Origin: Rhynchopus sp. YZ270_cl-10
Lineage: Eukaryota > Euglenozoa > Diplonemea > Diplonemida > Diplonemidae
Reading direction: 5' to 3'
Length of the DNA: 64,000 bases
NCBI GenBank assembly: GCA_964035575.1
Contig: OZ037913.1
Span: forward strand, 1,054,001-1,118,000
How positions within the stretch are numbered: position 1 is the first letter of the stretch; each line of letters begins with the position of its first letter. Below, in pieces: positions 1 to 11,251 of the stretch. The notes under the pieces were generated by a model. That model searched no databases, had not been told where the DNA came from, and was given only the letters and a program-made list of their open reading frames with translations. A program made the translations under genes and the position numbers.

Positions 1-1
1 C

Positions 2-3000
2 TGCAGTATTGGCGACGCCATTGCGGTGTTGAAAGAACTCAGCGAGGAGCAGATCTGTGCTATTGTGTATGGCGTTTTGAAGGCGCTGAGTGCGCTGCAT
101 GAATGCGAGGTGGCGCATGCAAACATTAAGCCGAATAACATGCTGATCCAAGAAGGGCTTCTTATCCTCAGCGACCAACAGCTTTCGCAGCTCTCACAGT
201 TCAAATCAAGGCCGCACCCAGGGAGACTATACCCCGAGGAACATGAGGCACCCCCTGTCGACATATGGGCCCTTGGTATTTCCATTGTGGAGATGGCCGA
301 CCGCATTCCCCCGATGTCGCTTCTCAGCGAAGAGGAGGTCGAAAATGAACTTCTCGCCGGGCACGTGCCTGTAGTACAGTCAAAGCGGTTTGAAGGAAGT
401 GCAGCAATGGACGACTTTGTCGCGAAGTGCTTAGAGTTAGATCCCAATCAGCGTGCCACCGCGGAAGAACTCCTGCGCCATCCTTGGGTGGCGACGCAGA
501 CCATGGAAGGTACGGAGAATATATTTGATGCCTTGGTTGATACGGTGAAGGGCACGTTGTCTGAGTGGAACAGTGCGAACGGGAAGCTTATCCCAAGGGT
601 GCAGATCCACAAGCTCTTTGAGGACCAGGTGGAGGAGGCGCTGACGACGGCAGGGGCGGTCATTGATATGCCGCCGATGCGGCTGCCGGACTGTCCGGAG
701 GAGGGCTTTACGAAGCTGCCGTCCTCGTTGGTCCCGGAAGACGACCCTGAACCTATCGTTCTAAAGGACAAAACTGCAGGAGAGTTTCCCCTCGCAGTCC
801 CAGACCCAGAGGCCCGTCCGCAGAATTACATTATCCAGAACTGCAGTAAAGTGAAGGTCCTCCTCTTAGGAGCGAACCTGAATGTGTTAGTGCAGAGGGT
901 CAGTAACAGCTCGATCTTCATCGGGCCCTGCAAAGGGATTGTCAAATTGGAGGGTGTGGAGAATACGCAGATAGCGATTGCGGCGCGGCGGGTGGATATG
1001 GAACGGTGCAACAATGTGCAGGTCATTTCGCTGTACACCCAGGAGCCTCTGCAGATGGTGAGCTGCGAGCTGGACACAATCTCGTTGATTCCGTGGCATA
1101 TGGCATACCCTCTGCAGAAGGAGATGATGAAGCTGGCAGGGCTTGACCCGTACACGAACCGCTGGATGGAGGTCGAGACAGACCACTCTGTGGATGAGGC
1201 AGGGTTGAACCTCCTCCCTGATCCGTACCGGCTGTTCCACATCTCAGCCTTCCCGCTGCCGGGGATGGCAGGCGAGCCGACGCAGTCGATTTATCTCCTG
1301 AAGGATGTGGAGGCCCCTGTGCGCCCTGATGATCATGACTGTATTTACATTTCGTCGTTGAAGCAGGCTCGTGTCGTGAAGCGTCCTGGAGAGATCAGCG
1401 GCAAGAGTGTGACTATCGAGGACAGTAGCCGGTCGGAGTTTCTCTTCCTCGACAGCATGTCGAAGGTCGAGCTGTGCAACCTCAACGCCTGCCAGGTGGT
1501 GTGCGGGCCGACCGACTCGCTTCTCCTGAAGGGGCTCGTGGGGTGCGTGGTGATTGCTGTGTGCGATGAGATCCAGCTGCATCAGTGCAGCGATGTGTGT
1601 CTGTTCCTGTGGTCGGCAACCCCGCCCATTGTTGCGAGCTGTGCAGGGCTGGAGATTGCGTACTTCAACGTGAGCTGGCCGCTGCTGGACCAGATGGTGC
1701 AGGAACGTGGCTGGGACAAAATGCCGAACATGTTTGAGGAGATGCGTGACGCCAGCCCGCGCAGCTCATGCGACGCGAAGATCCACAACGAGCCCAACTA
1801 CAGGAACATCCCGATCCTGAACGAAGGCCGCACCGACTTCATCGCGCCTATCAACTACCCCTTCGACGCCAAGCTGCAGGTCGACGCCACACTTGCCGAC
1901 TTTGAGCCCATCTTCCTCCCTACCCCAAGGCGCACACTCGACCTGAAGGTCAAATCCGTCACAAACGACAAATTCTTGGACCTCGCGACAAAGCTCCCCG
2001 TGGAGTACCCTGCCCGCTTCAGCACCCCCGCAGGGCTCTCGATCCGCCATCTCGCCCAGGCACGCATCGTGCACATGGACGGCACACTCCCAGACGACGT
2101 TGCTGTCGAGATGGTCGACTCATGCGAGATCCTTCTCCTTGACGAGACCAACACCGTTCTCGTCAGGGGTGCGAAGAACAGCACCATCGTTGCCGGCCCT
2201 GTAGCAGGACAGCTCCGTGTTGAGGACTGCACGAACTGCACGATTGTTGGGTGCGCGAGCCAGATCATTGTTACCGGGACAACTGACTGTCGGCTGTGTG
2301 TGTGGTGCAGCCATGATTTCATTGTGCACAGCTCTTCTATCGAGGTGTCTCCTTGGAACGTGGTGTACCCGCATCTGCAGGAGCAGGCAGAGAGCACGTT
2401 TGGGAGTGAGCGGCTGCTGATGGAGAGCAGGCACAACAAGATCTACGACCTGTCCAAGGACGACATCCGCTATCCAGAGCCGCACACACGCGTGTACCCG
2501 ATGCGCGACGTGCGGCTGGAGGTGCTCGACGTTGCGGGCGAGGCAGACCCGTCTCCCTTCCCCTTCGTCCCTGTCCCAGACGTGCCCGCCGCAGCAGCAC
2601 CCGCCTCCCCCGCACCCACGCCAGCAAGCCCAGAGCCCTTCTCGCCATCATCGCCCTCCCCCGCCAAGGTCTGCTCGCCGAACACCATCAGCTACCTGGA
2701 CGACGAGCGTGTGGAGCGAGGCCTCGGGGAGCTCAGTGGTGGTGCCTTCGAGATGGACCACGCGACAAAGTGTGTCGTGATAATTGCAGACGTGGCAGAG
2801 TCGGTGACGCTCGCAGACTGCAGCGACTGCTCATTTGTCATTGGCGCCTCTAAGGGTGCAGTGCGGGTTGCGAACCTCGTGAACTGCAAGGTGTGGTGTG
2901 TGTGCCCCACATTCGCGGCAGTTGCGCTGGAGAAGTGCCAACTGCACCTCCTCTGCGGAGCGGCACCCTCGTTTACGTCCTGTGTGGACACAACGTTGTC

Positions 3001-6000
3001 GCCCTACAACGCACGTCTCCCCCGCCTCCCGCATCTCCTCGAGCAAGCAGGTATCGACCCCGCAGTGTGCCGCATCGCAGACGCGCAGCAGGACGCCGAC
3101 AGCAGCGTCTCCCAGCCAGAGTACGTAGGCCTGCTGGAGATGCAGAGCTTCGTGCTGCTCAAGGCTGTCTCCGACGAGCCGCAGTCGCACCCCCTCATAG
3201 AATCACGACTGAAGGGTGTGCAGGAGGCAGAGGAGACGGCTGTGCCCGTGCCCGCAAAGCCCACTGGTGAGGCTGTGTTCCAACGTGCACGGCGAGAAGC
3301 GCTTGCAGGAGTGAACGCTCGCGGGCCATGGGATGTGGCTGGTGAGGCGCTCGTTCCGAAGGCGAAGTGGGACAAGTCAGAAGTGACTGCGACGAGCGCA
3401 AGTTACTTCAGAGGGAAGACAGTTGTGATTGGGGAGTCGGAGCTGAAGCGTGACCAGCAGGTATGATGGTTCTTGTGCACATACACACAATCAAAATAAA
3501 CAAAAAAACTAAATACATCACAGGTTCAACTGGCGCAGCTGCACGACTCTCGCGTTGTTGTGATTGGATCGTGCGAGTCGATTGTGATTGACGACTGCAC
3601 AAACTGCGAGTTCATCCTTGGACCGTGCTCTGGGTCTCTCTTCATCCGTGACTGTTCAGACCTTTGTGTCACAGCTGCATGCATGCAGCTTCGCCTGCGT
3701 GACGTGAACAACGCAGACTTCTTTGTCCACACGGAGACCGACCCTGCTGTTGAGTCCTCCACATTCGTCACCCTCCGTCCTCTCAACATGCTCCAACCCA
3801 ACCTTGCAAACGCTTTTGCCGAGGCAAAGCTGAAGGCAGACGAGAACAGATTCAAGCATGCTGCAGACTTCAACACCTTCAGCGACCCGAAGGCAAAGGT
3901 GGGCTTCACCCTCCCTGAATGGCTGGGACACTTGATGATGCGGAGCCTGGACCTGGAGGGACATGGTGTTTGCAATGCACCTGAGGGTGTGGCTGAGATG
4001 CTGGCTGGGGCTATTGAGGGTGGGGAGAGCCTTGAGAAGGGGAACTGCTTTGCGATGGGTGTGTCTGCGAAGGAAGCGATGCGCCAGCATGAGGTGCGCC
4101 AGGGTCTGCGTGACGAGGACGACGTGAGCGACGATGCGGGCGACAAAGATTCGCAGAGCGACTCACTCACACTCGACAGCGACATGGTGTCTGGGAAGTC
4201 AAGCAAGCGAGGTGCTGACCCTGAGCCAACTCCGACACCCGTCACCAAGCCTCCGGCACCTTCACCAGAACAGCCTACGAACCTGAGAGCCGAGACAGTG
4301 ACCTCACCAACGAAGGATACACCACCCTTGGGGACCCCGCAGTACGCACGCCACGCACTGCTGACCCTCCGCAGGGCTGCTACGTCTGAGGTATGCAGCT
4401 GCCACATGCACCACATCCACATCATCCACACCCCACATCACAGGAAGTACGCCTCCCCGCATCCTCAGAGGAGGAAACGTTCCTTGCAGCACTTCCACCG
4501 CACAAAGCACGGGTATGCAAAGCACCGCTGTTCCCCCACTTTTCAACATCCCACACAACGCCTTCGTCAATAGCGAGGTTATTTTTCTCTTTTAGTTGCG
4601 GAAATGGCGTTATCCCTGACAGCCCCCTGTTTGCTCTACGACCACGATTGTGATCAAGGAGACTAAGCACGCGAGGCCTGCAGGTGGGTCTGTACCACTC
4701 TTTTTTTCCCTTTTCAAAATAATTTTCAACATATTTTCCCACGCTTTTGCAGATCGAACTGGACGTTCTGTACCCCACACTTGCGGAGGTGCTGCAAGAG
4801 GATGCCACGATAATGTCGCCTGTGGACGGTGCACTGCTGGGCGCTCCTTTTGAGGAGATGGAGCTGGAGGGGAAGCATGTTGTGATTCAGGGCACGAGCG
4901 GTGGGACCATTGGTGTGGAGCCTGGCACACGTCGCATTGTCATGGATGGGTGTCGCGATACAGATCTGTACACGTCTGTCGCGACGGAGGTGTGGGTGAG
5001 CAACTGCGTGAACTGCAAGGTGCACACAATCTGCGACTCGCTTTTAATCTACGCCTCTGTCGACTGCGAGATGCACGTCTACGTGACGTGCCCGCCCATC
5101 ATGGAACGCAGCCACGGCATTGCCCTCTCCCCCTGGTCGCAAACCATCGAGCACCACATGATGACACCCGCCCTCATGGCATCTGTCAACCACTACGACA
5201 GACCCTTCGACCTCTCCAAGGCAGGTCTCACCACATCCCCCACCAGCCTACTCTCCGTCACCAGTGCCAAGATCGCGGGGCGTCTGCACTACCACATCGT
5301 GCCCCCAGGGCCAGAAGACGTGTCGCCCCTCCTCAGAGGTACGTACCCCAAGGTGGGCCCCCTAGAGGAGGCCAGTGAGGCGCGTGTCATCATCCGTGAG
5401 GTGCAGTGCAAGAAGGAGGAGCCTGAGGAGGCAGCGGCAGAAGAGGCGGCAGAGGAGACGGCTGTGCCCGTGCCCGCAAAGCCCACTGGTGAGGCTGTGT
5501 TCCAACGTGCACGGCGAGAAGCGCTTGCAGGAGTGAACGCACGCGGGCCATGGGATGTGGCTGGTGAGGCGCTCGTTCCGAAGGCGAAGTGGGACAAGTC
5601 AGAAGTGACTGCGACGAGCGCAAGTTACTTCAGAGGGAAGACAGTTGTGATTGGGGAGTCGGAGCTGAAGCGTGACCAGCAGGTATGCTATTGCTTTGTC
5701 TACTCAGTGTGTAACAAACAGACAAACTAACTAAACAACACAACACAGGTTCAACTGGCGCAGCTGCACGACTCTCGCGTTGTTGTGATTGGATCGTGCG
5801 AGTCGATTGTGATTGACGACTGCACAAACTGCGAGTTCATCCTTGGACCGTGCTCTGGGTCTCTCTTCATCCGTGACTGTTCAGACCTTTGTGTCACAGC
5901 TGCATGCATGCAGCTTCGCCTGCGTGACGTGAACAACGCAGACTTCTTTGTCCACACGGAGACCGACCCTGCTGTTGAGTCCTCCACATTCGTCACCCTC

Positions 6001-6861
6001 CGTCCTCTCAACATGCTCCAACCCAACCTTGCAAACGCTTTTGCCGAGGCAAAGCTGAAGGCAGACGAGAACAGATTCAAGCATGCTGCAGACTTCAACA
6101 CCTTCAGCGACCCGAAGGCAAAGGTGGGATTCACCCTCCCTGAATGGCTGGGACACTTGATGATGCGGAGCCTGGACCTGGAGGGACATGGTGTCTGCAA
6201 TGCACCTGAGGGTGTGGCTGAGATGCTGGCTGGGGCCATCGAGGGTGGGGAGAGCCTTGAGAAGGGGAACTGCTTTGCGATGGGTGTGTCTGCGAAGGAA
6301 GCGATGCGCCAGCATGAGGTGCGCCAGGGTCTGCGTGACGAGGACGACGTGAGCGACGATGCGGGCGACAAAGATTCGCAGAGCGACTCACTCACACTCG
6401 ACAGCGACATGGTGTCTGGGAAGTCAAGCAAGCGAGGTGCTGACCCTGAGCCAACTCCGACACCCGTCACCAAGCCTCCAGCACCTTCACCAGAACCACC
6501 CATGGCACCGCCTATGGAACCCCCTACCAAGGTCGACAGCCCCGAAGTGTCTCCCGAAGACCTGCCGCCCCTCCCAGAGAGCACACCGCCACCGATGCGC
6601 AACATTGTGCCCGAACCTTCGTACGACAGTCTCGCCATCTCTCAGGCTACAACAAGGCTGCCGGGCGACATCCTACGGAGGCTGGTGGAAGCACCTGTGA
6701 AGCTCCCACACATGACGCATAAGCTTACACGTGGCTCAGAGATCGAGGCGAATCTGATCAAGGCAAACGAGGAGCTGACTAAGGTGCGGCATGACCTGGT
6801 GGCTATTGAGGGTCTTGAGTCGAAAGTGGACGCTCTGCTATCGGATCTTGGCTTTGCGTAG
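2..6861 (+). CDS. STE20/MST-like pseudokinase fused to repeated C-CAP/TBCC-type domains, 5' end outside window
   Basis: The frame is open to the left edge, so the N-lobe is missing. Proposed exons are 2-3460, 3524-4390, 4444-4512, 4623-4691, 4753-5682 and 5749-6861, about 2168 visible residues, all joining in frame. Residues 1-160 resemble the C-lobe of MST/STE20 kinases (DIWALGISIVEMAD; CLELDPNQRATAEELLRHPW). The catalytic HRD is replaced by HAN and DFG by DQQ, so catalysis is unlikely. About seven beta-helix-like repeats of the tubulin-cofactor-C/CAP type follow (for example DDCTNCEFILGPCSGS), near nt 830-1100, 1345-1660, 2080-2380, 2740-3010, 3540-3760, 4860-5110 and 5770-5985. Known TBCC domains act on tubulin or Arl GTPases; an inactive kinase on a TBCC scaffold suggests a cytoskeletal or ciliary adaptor (inference). 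The 4513-4752 joins are the weakest part. Alternatively one gene stops at 4619 or 4653 and a second begins before 4753. The tail is proline-rich and ends in a short charged helix. Confidence 0.6.
3227..4271 (+). repeat. Tandem internal duplication, copy 1
   Basis: This segment spans the end of exon 1, an intron (3461-3523) and most of exon 2. It recurs at 5449-6496. I count about six base differences over roughly 980 exonic bases, but the 63-bp intron here and the 66-bp intron in copy 2 are largely unalike apart from splice ends and an A-rich stretch. After 4271 the two copies diverge completely into different C-terminal coding sequence. Confidence 0.93.
5449..6496 (+). repeat. Tandem internal duplication, copy 2
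   Basis: This is the partner of 3227-4271, offset by 2222-2225 bases. It contains the intron at 5683-5748 (donor GTATGC, acceptor ACACAG). Both copies encode one TBCC-type repeat plus an acidic, serine-rich linker and the start of a proline-rich stretch. Confidence 0.93.
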
Positions 6862-6876
6862 CGCAGGGGGGGTTGT

Positions 6877-6986
6877 CAGTGTTGGTTTAGTACAGCGCCC
6901 CAAAAGTTTAGTACAAGTTTAATACAAGTTTAGTACAGTTTAGTACACCTGTTTTAAACACCCTTGTATTAAACCTGCCAACACTG
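6877..6986. mobile_element. hAT-type MITE, 110 bp, with perfect 8-bp target-site duplication
   Basis: The termini are inverted: CAGTGTTGG at the left and CCAACACTG at the right, with continuing similarity inward (TTTAGTACA versus TGTATTAAA). The 8 bases on either side are identical, GGGGTTGT at 6869-6876 and again at 6987-6994. CAGTGTTG-like ends plus an 8-bp duplication are the hallmark of the hAT superfamily. The interior contains several copies of AGTTTAGTACA. It lies 15 bases after the stop codon of the pseudokinase gene. There is no coding capacity, so it is non-autonomous. Confidence 0.92.
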
Positions 6987-7098
6987 GGGGTTGTGGGTGC
7001 GTGTGCACTGTCGTAGCCGTTTTTGTACATTCAACCTTTGTTTCGGGTGTCAAAGTGGGTTCAGGTGACCAGAGGCGAATTGCCTTTGACACCTTCTT

Positions 7099-7137
7099 AT
7101 ACTTTCAATTCTGTGAACTGAAAGTATATGAATCTAA
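7099..7137 (+). repeat. 39-nt hairpin repeat, copy 1
   Basis: These 39 bases are identical to 16203-16241. They contain the inverted pair ATACTTTCA / TGAAAGTAT around an 11-nt loop, followed by ATGAATCTAA. Upstream similarity (TTTGAC...) extends the relationship by about 20 bases. Confidence 0.85.
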
Positions 7138-7226
7138 CCTTCTTTTACTCAACACTGATTGCGAGCCCTTTTTTTGTTTACGATAGCGCTTTTGTCCTCT
7201 TTTAAGGGTGTCATCAGACCCCTCGC

Positions 7227-7262
<36 letters not shown>

Positions 7263-8385
7263 ATTGGGTGTGGGAGGGGGAGGGTAAGAAGGAAGGGACG
7301 GTGGACGAGAAGTGCGATTTAAAAACGCTTTTTGTTAAAGTTAGACTTGTGTTCGGCTCTGAAAGAAAACGAACAAAAAGAGAAAAAAAGAATTTATGGG
7401 TGTTATTTCTCTCTGAAATATGCGCAGCTTTTCTGATTGTTTCCCCTAAGTTAAAACCGAAATAAATAACCGAACCTGACTTTTAGGGTCTTACAAAAAC
7501 GAAATGGGGTGGTGTCAGAATAATTTTGCTATTTTGTTTTTCTCACACAGTAAACTGTTTTAGCGTTTTATATATTATTTTATTTTTGAAAAAAAATTGG
7601 TTGGTGTTCATTCCAATCAGAAGCGGCACGTTCATCTGACAGATCTTTTTTTTTTTAAAAGACGGGATGTATAGTTTTTGAGCGTCCTTTGTGTGCTTTC
7701 TCTTCATTTTCAATAGAAAGTCTCTGAAAATTAGTGTTTTTTTTTAACCACTTCCTAACAAGATCGTAACGCAATCCTCTGCACAAGAAAAAGGAAATTG
7801 ATACCCTTTTGCCACCCTGCGCACAGAGGTTTCGTCCCCCTCTTGGCATGATTTGCCTTACCCACATACTGTTAGGAACATAACCAGGGCAACCGATTCA
7901 ACAAAAAGGGCGGGAAAAGGTGATACCCACCCCAACCCTCCTCCCTCCCCCCTTAACTGCGAGATACATTCTTTTCCCCCAGCCCTTTCTTTTTTGAGGG
8001 CCATAAAAAGGATGTGTTTCAGCACAGTAGGAATTTCCTGCATTTTTATCTTTTTTTTTGGGGGGGTCTAAAATTAACCCCTCTTCCATCTCTCTCTCCC
8101 CTCCCCAAATAACAATGGTTAGATAATTAAAAAAAGCAACGAAATATAAAACCCTTTGTTCTCATTCTATGTTGTCCCGACTCACGCCCTTTGGAGGGGG
8201 TGGTTGACCTGTTGGCACACCTTGGAAGACACCTCGTACATGTGTGAGGCAGCAAACCCTTTCAAACTTCTTTTAAATCCTGATAAATACTACTCTCCTT
8301 TTCAAGGCTTTCGTGGCAACCGAATTTCCCTTAGTTTTTTTTGGCATTTTTTTTTTTATCAAATATCATCCTCATTACAGTACAC

Positions 8386-9841
8386 ATGTCGGGCGGCGCA
8401 GAATTGCCGGACAATGATGCGCAGGCTGCCCCGCCACAGGAGGGTGCGTGCAGTGCCATCACCCGGGAGAAGAGCTCTGTCGCACGGCACTTTGTGGGGG
8501 GGTATTATACGGCGATGTTTGCGGACCGGAGTTTGTTCGAAACGCAGCATTTGCGGCCGTTGGAGAAGAAGGTTGTGTTGAAGGACTTTGATTTGATGGC
8601 AGTCATTGGGCGGGGTGCGTTCGGGGAGGTGCGGCTATGTCGACGGAAGAAACGGCCGGACAAGATCATGGCGATGAAGCGACTCCACAAACAACACATG
8701 GTCAACCGCAACCAGGTCGCCCACGTTCGTGCCGAGCGTGACGTCCTTGTGGAGTCTGGCAACACACAAAAGAACCCGTGGATAACAGACCTCTACTACT
8801 CCTTTCAAGACAAGGACCACCTCTACTTGGTCATGGAGTTCCTCCCTGGTGGGGATCTCATGACCTGGCTTATAAAGTACGACGTCTTTGACGAAACCGT
8901 AGCCCAATTCTACGTGGCAGAACTGATTCTTGCTGTGCATTCAATACACAAAATGCGGGTATGTTAAAAAGAGACATCCTTTTAAACTCTTCCTCCCCCT
9001 TCAGTACGCCCACCGCGATATCAAGCCAGATAACATTCTCTTAGACAGACAGGGGCATATAAAGCTTACAGACTTTGGGTATGTCATCTTTCCCCTCCCC
9101 TTTTTTACTAAAAAATGCAGACTCTGCAAGCAAATTGACGTCGAAAGCATTCCAGTGGAGGATATTTTGACGTGCGAGGTGAAGGAGATGTCGCTTGAAG
9201 TGTCTCATAAAAGCTATCAGGACAAGAAAGCGACGTGGAAGGACATTCGCAACCGCAAAATGTTCTGGACCGCTGTTGGGTCACCTGGATACGTTGCGCC
9301 CGAGGTTCTGATGAAGCAGGGCTACAGCATCGACTGCGACTGGTGGAGTGTAGGAATCATTCTCTATGAAATGCTCTGCGGGTACCCACCCTTCTACGCC
9401 GACGATGTCATGCAGACCTGCCATAAAATCATCAAATGGCGAGAGTATCTTGACTTCCCTCCAGAAGGTTCTGACGCACTCAGTGAAGCCTCTATGTCAG
9501 TCATTCGCGATCTTCTCTGTGACCCGCAAGAACGTCTCTCATTCGAAGCGATTCTTGGTCATAAATTCTTTCATGGAATCAATTGGAACGATCTTCGTTC
9601 ACAACCCCCTCCGTTCGTGCCGCAGCTACGCAGTGCAGATGATATAGGCTATTTCGACGTACCAGAAGAAGACCCCACAGAAGGCCCGCTCCCACAACGC
9701 ACCAAAGACACGAATTATTTATTCTACGGATTCACAGCAAAGCTGAATAACCATACCACGATGGCACCTAAGTCTAAGTCGCGCCCACCTATCCCCGACG
9801 AATTCATGCAGAGCATGGCAGAGGCCGAACAAAAAGACTAA
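8386..9841 (+). CDS. NDR/LATS-family AGC serine/threonine kinase
   Basis: Exons are 8386-8958, 9005-9078 and 9121-9841 (introns of 46 and 42 bp). The protein has an N-terminal helical region of the MOB-binding type. The kinase domain shows GRGAFGEV, the AMK lysine, HRDIKPDNILLD, DFG (split by intron 2) and APE (YVAPEVL). The long insert between DFG and APE is typical of NDR/LATS kinases. The activation segment reads TAVGSPGY. The C-terminal extension ends in a hydrophobic motif (LFYGFT) whose threonine matches the site phosphorylated by MST-type kinases. The role inferred from the family is control of cell division, polarity or morphogenesis together with MOB proteins. The start is the ATG 5 nt after a pyrimidine tract ending in ACAG. 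It lies downstream of a pseudokinase related to MST, a suggestive but unproven neighbourhood. Confidence 0.93.
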
Positions 9842-10320
9842 TTTTTTTTTTGAAGTTTTTTTGAAGGAAAAAAATTCGAATCCACGAAGAACCAATACCC
9901 TTACGTCTGGTGTACAGAGAGGCGTTTTTTTTTTATACAATTTGAAATTTTCTCTATTTTTTTTATATGTGTGTATGAGACACATCCTTCAAATTTTTGT
10001 TTTTGGGTGGGGGTAAAATGGAGATGTTCTTTTGTTTTGGAGGGGGGAGGGGCCCTTACCTTACCGATGCCCATGAAAATACATAACATTTTTTTTTTGA
10101 TTCTGCTTTTTTGGTCAGAAAAAAAAAGATCCCCTCTTTTATTTCTCAATATGTTGCATTCCTTCCTTCCTTCCTTCCTTTTAATGGTACTAGTATTTGT
10201 TCATTGTGGTCAACAATTAGAACCCCGTAGCACAGCATATTTTGCATCTTTTTTTTACATTCTGAGTGTCTCAGAAAGGCCAATACATTGCAAAACATTT
10301 TTCTCTCTTTTTTCTTATAT
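9842..10320. other. Spacer with TTCC microsatellite
   Basis: T- and A-rich low-complexity DNA with a short TTCC repeat near 10159-10180. No gene or clear element was seen before the left end of the inverted-repeat element at 10321. Confidence 0.7.
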
Positions 10321-10425
10321 TGGTGTGGCTGAACCCAAAAAAAAGGGTATTATTTAGCAGTTTGTTAGCACTTTGTTAGCATGCATTTTTGGGGGGGTGG
10401 TGTATAAAAATTTTTTTCCCCACGG

Positions 10426-10971
10426 GTCATAGGTTTCGAACGCGCGTTCGCGTTTTTAGGGCGTTTTCGAGTGCGCGTTTGAAAAACGAAAAAAAAAACG
10501 CGCGTTCGGAAAAAACGAGAAAAAAAAACGCGCGTTCGGGAAAAGCGAAAAAAAAACGCGCGTTCGGAAAAAACGAAAAAAAAACGCGCGTTTGAAAAGC
10601 GAAAAAAAACGCGCGTTCGGAAAAAACGAGAGAAAAAACGCGCGTTTGAAAAAACGAGAAAAAAAAACGGGCGTTCGAAAAAGTGGAAGCCTCATGTTTA
10701 CGTGGGGAGGTTTTTCGAACGCGCGTTCGAAAAGTGGTTTTTTCGAACGCGCGTCCAGTTTTTCAAACGCGCGTTCGAAAAAACCACTTTTTCGAACGCG
10801 CGTTTGAAAAAAAAAAAAAAAACGCCCTTTTTTTTTTACGCGCGTCCAGCTTTTCGAACGCGCGTTTTTTTTTTTTTTTTTTGCGCGTTTTTTTTTTTTT
10901 TTCATGTGCGCGTTTTCCGATTTTGGATTTGCGCGTTTTCGATTTTCGAACGCGCGTTCGAAACCTATGAC
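10426..10971. repeat. CpG-rich palindromic array (core CGAACGCGCGTTCG)
   Basis: The stretch is built from many copies of ACGCGCGTTCG separated by A runs on the left and T runs on the right, so it folds back on itself. The outer 25 bases are a perfect inverted pair (10426-10450 and 10947-10971), each also self-complementary at AACGCGCGTT. The alternating CGCGCG is unlike the surrounding T-rich spacer. Long open frames here are artefacts of the repeat. Confidence 0.9.
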
Positions 10972-11107
10972 GGGTGTTGGAAAAAAAAATTTTTTTTTTC
11001 GCTGGTGAGCTTTTTAACGCCGGCATTTGCATTTCCGGAATCCGTCCGGCCAGTGGTGGGGTCAATTCGCCGAAATGGACAAGTTCTCGGTTTTGGTCAA
11101 TTTCCGC

Positions 11108-11251
11108 AGTATACACAGTATACACAGTATACACAGTATACACAGTATACACAGTATACACAGTATACACAGTATACACAGTATACACAGTATACACAGT
11201 ATACACAGTATACACAGTATACACAGTATACACAGTATACACAGTATACAC
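11108..11251. repeat. 9-bp minisatellite AGTATACAC, 16 copies
   Basis: Sixteen perfect tandem copies of AGTATACAC, then a diverged partial copy (AGCATAC). The unit length is a multiple of three, which keeps several frames open on both strands. Those frames are not genes. Confidence 0.97.

Larger units (their letters stand above)
6862..8385. other. Spacer: MITE, hairpin repeat, homopolymers
   Basis: The spacer holds a hAT-like MITE (6877-6986), a dispersed hairpin repeat (7099-7137) and a T run of about 32 at 7229-7260. Beyond that it shows only T-rich, C-rich and A-rich low-complexity DNA. No coding sequence was recognised. Confidence 0.7.

Noticed and set aside
11108-11251. Possible CRISPR-like array
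   Set aside because: Units are 9 bp, directly adjacent and without spacers. It is a minisatellite in a eukaryotic genome.
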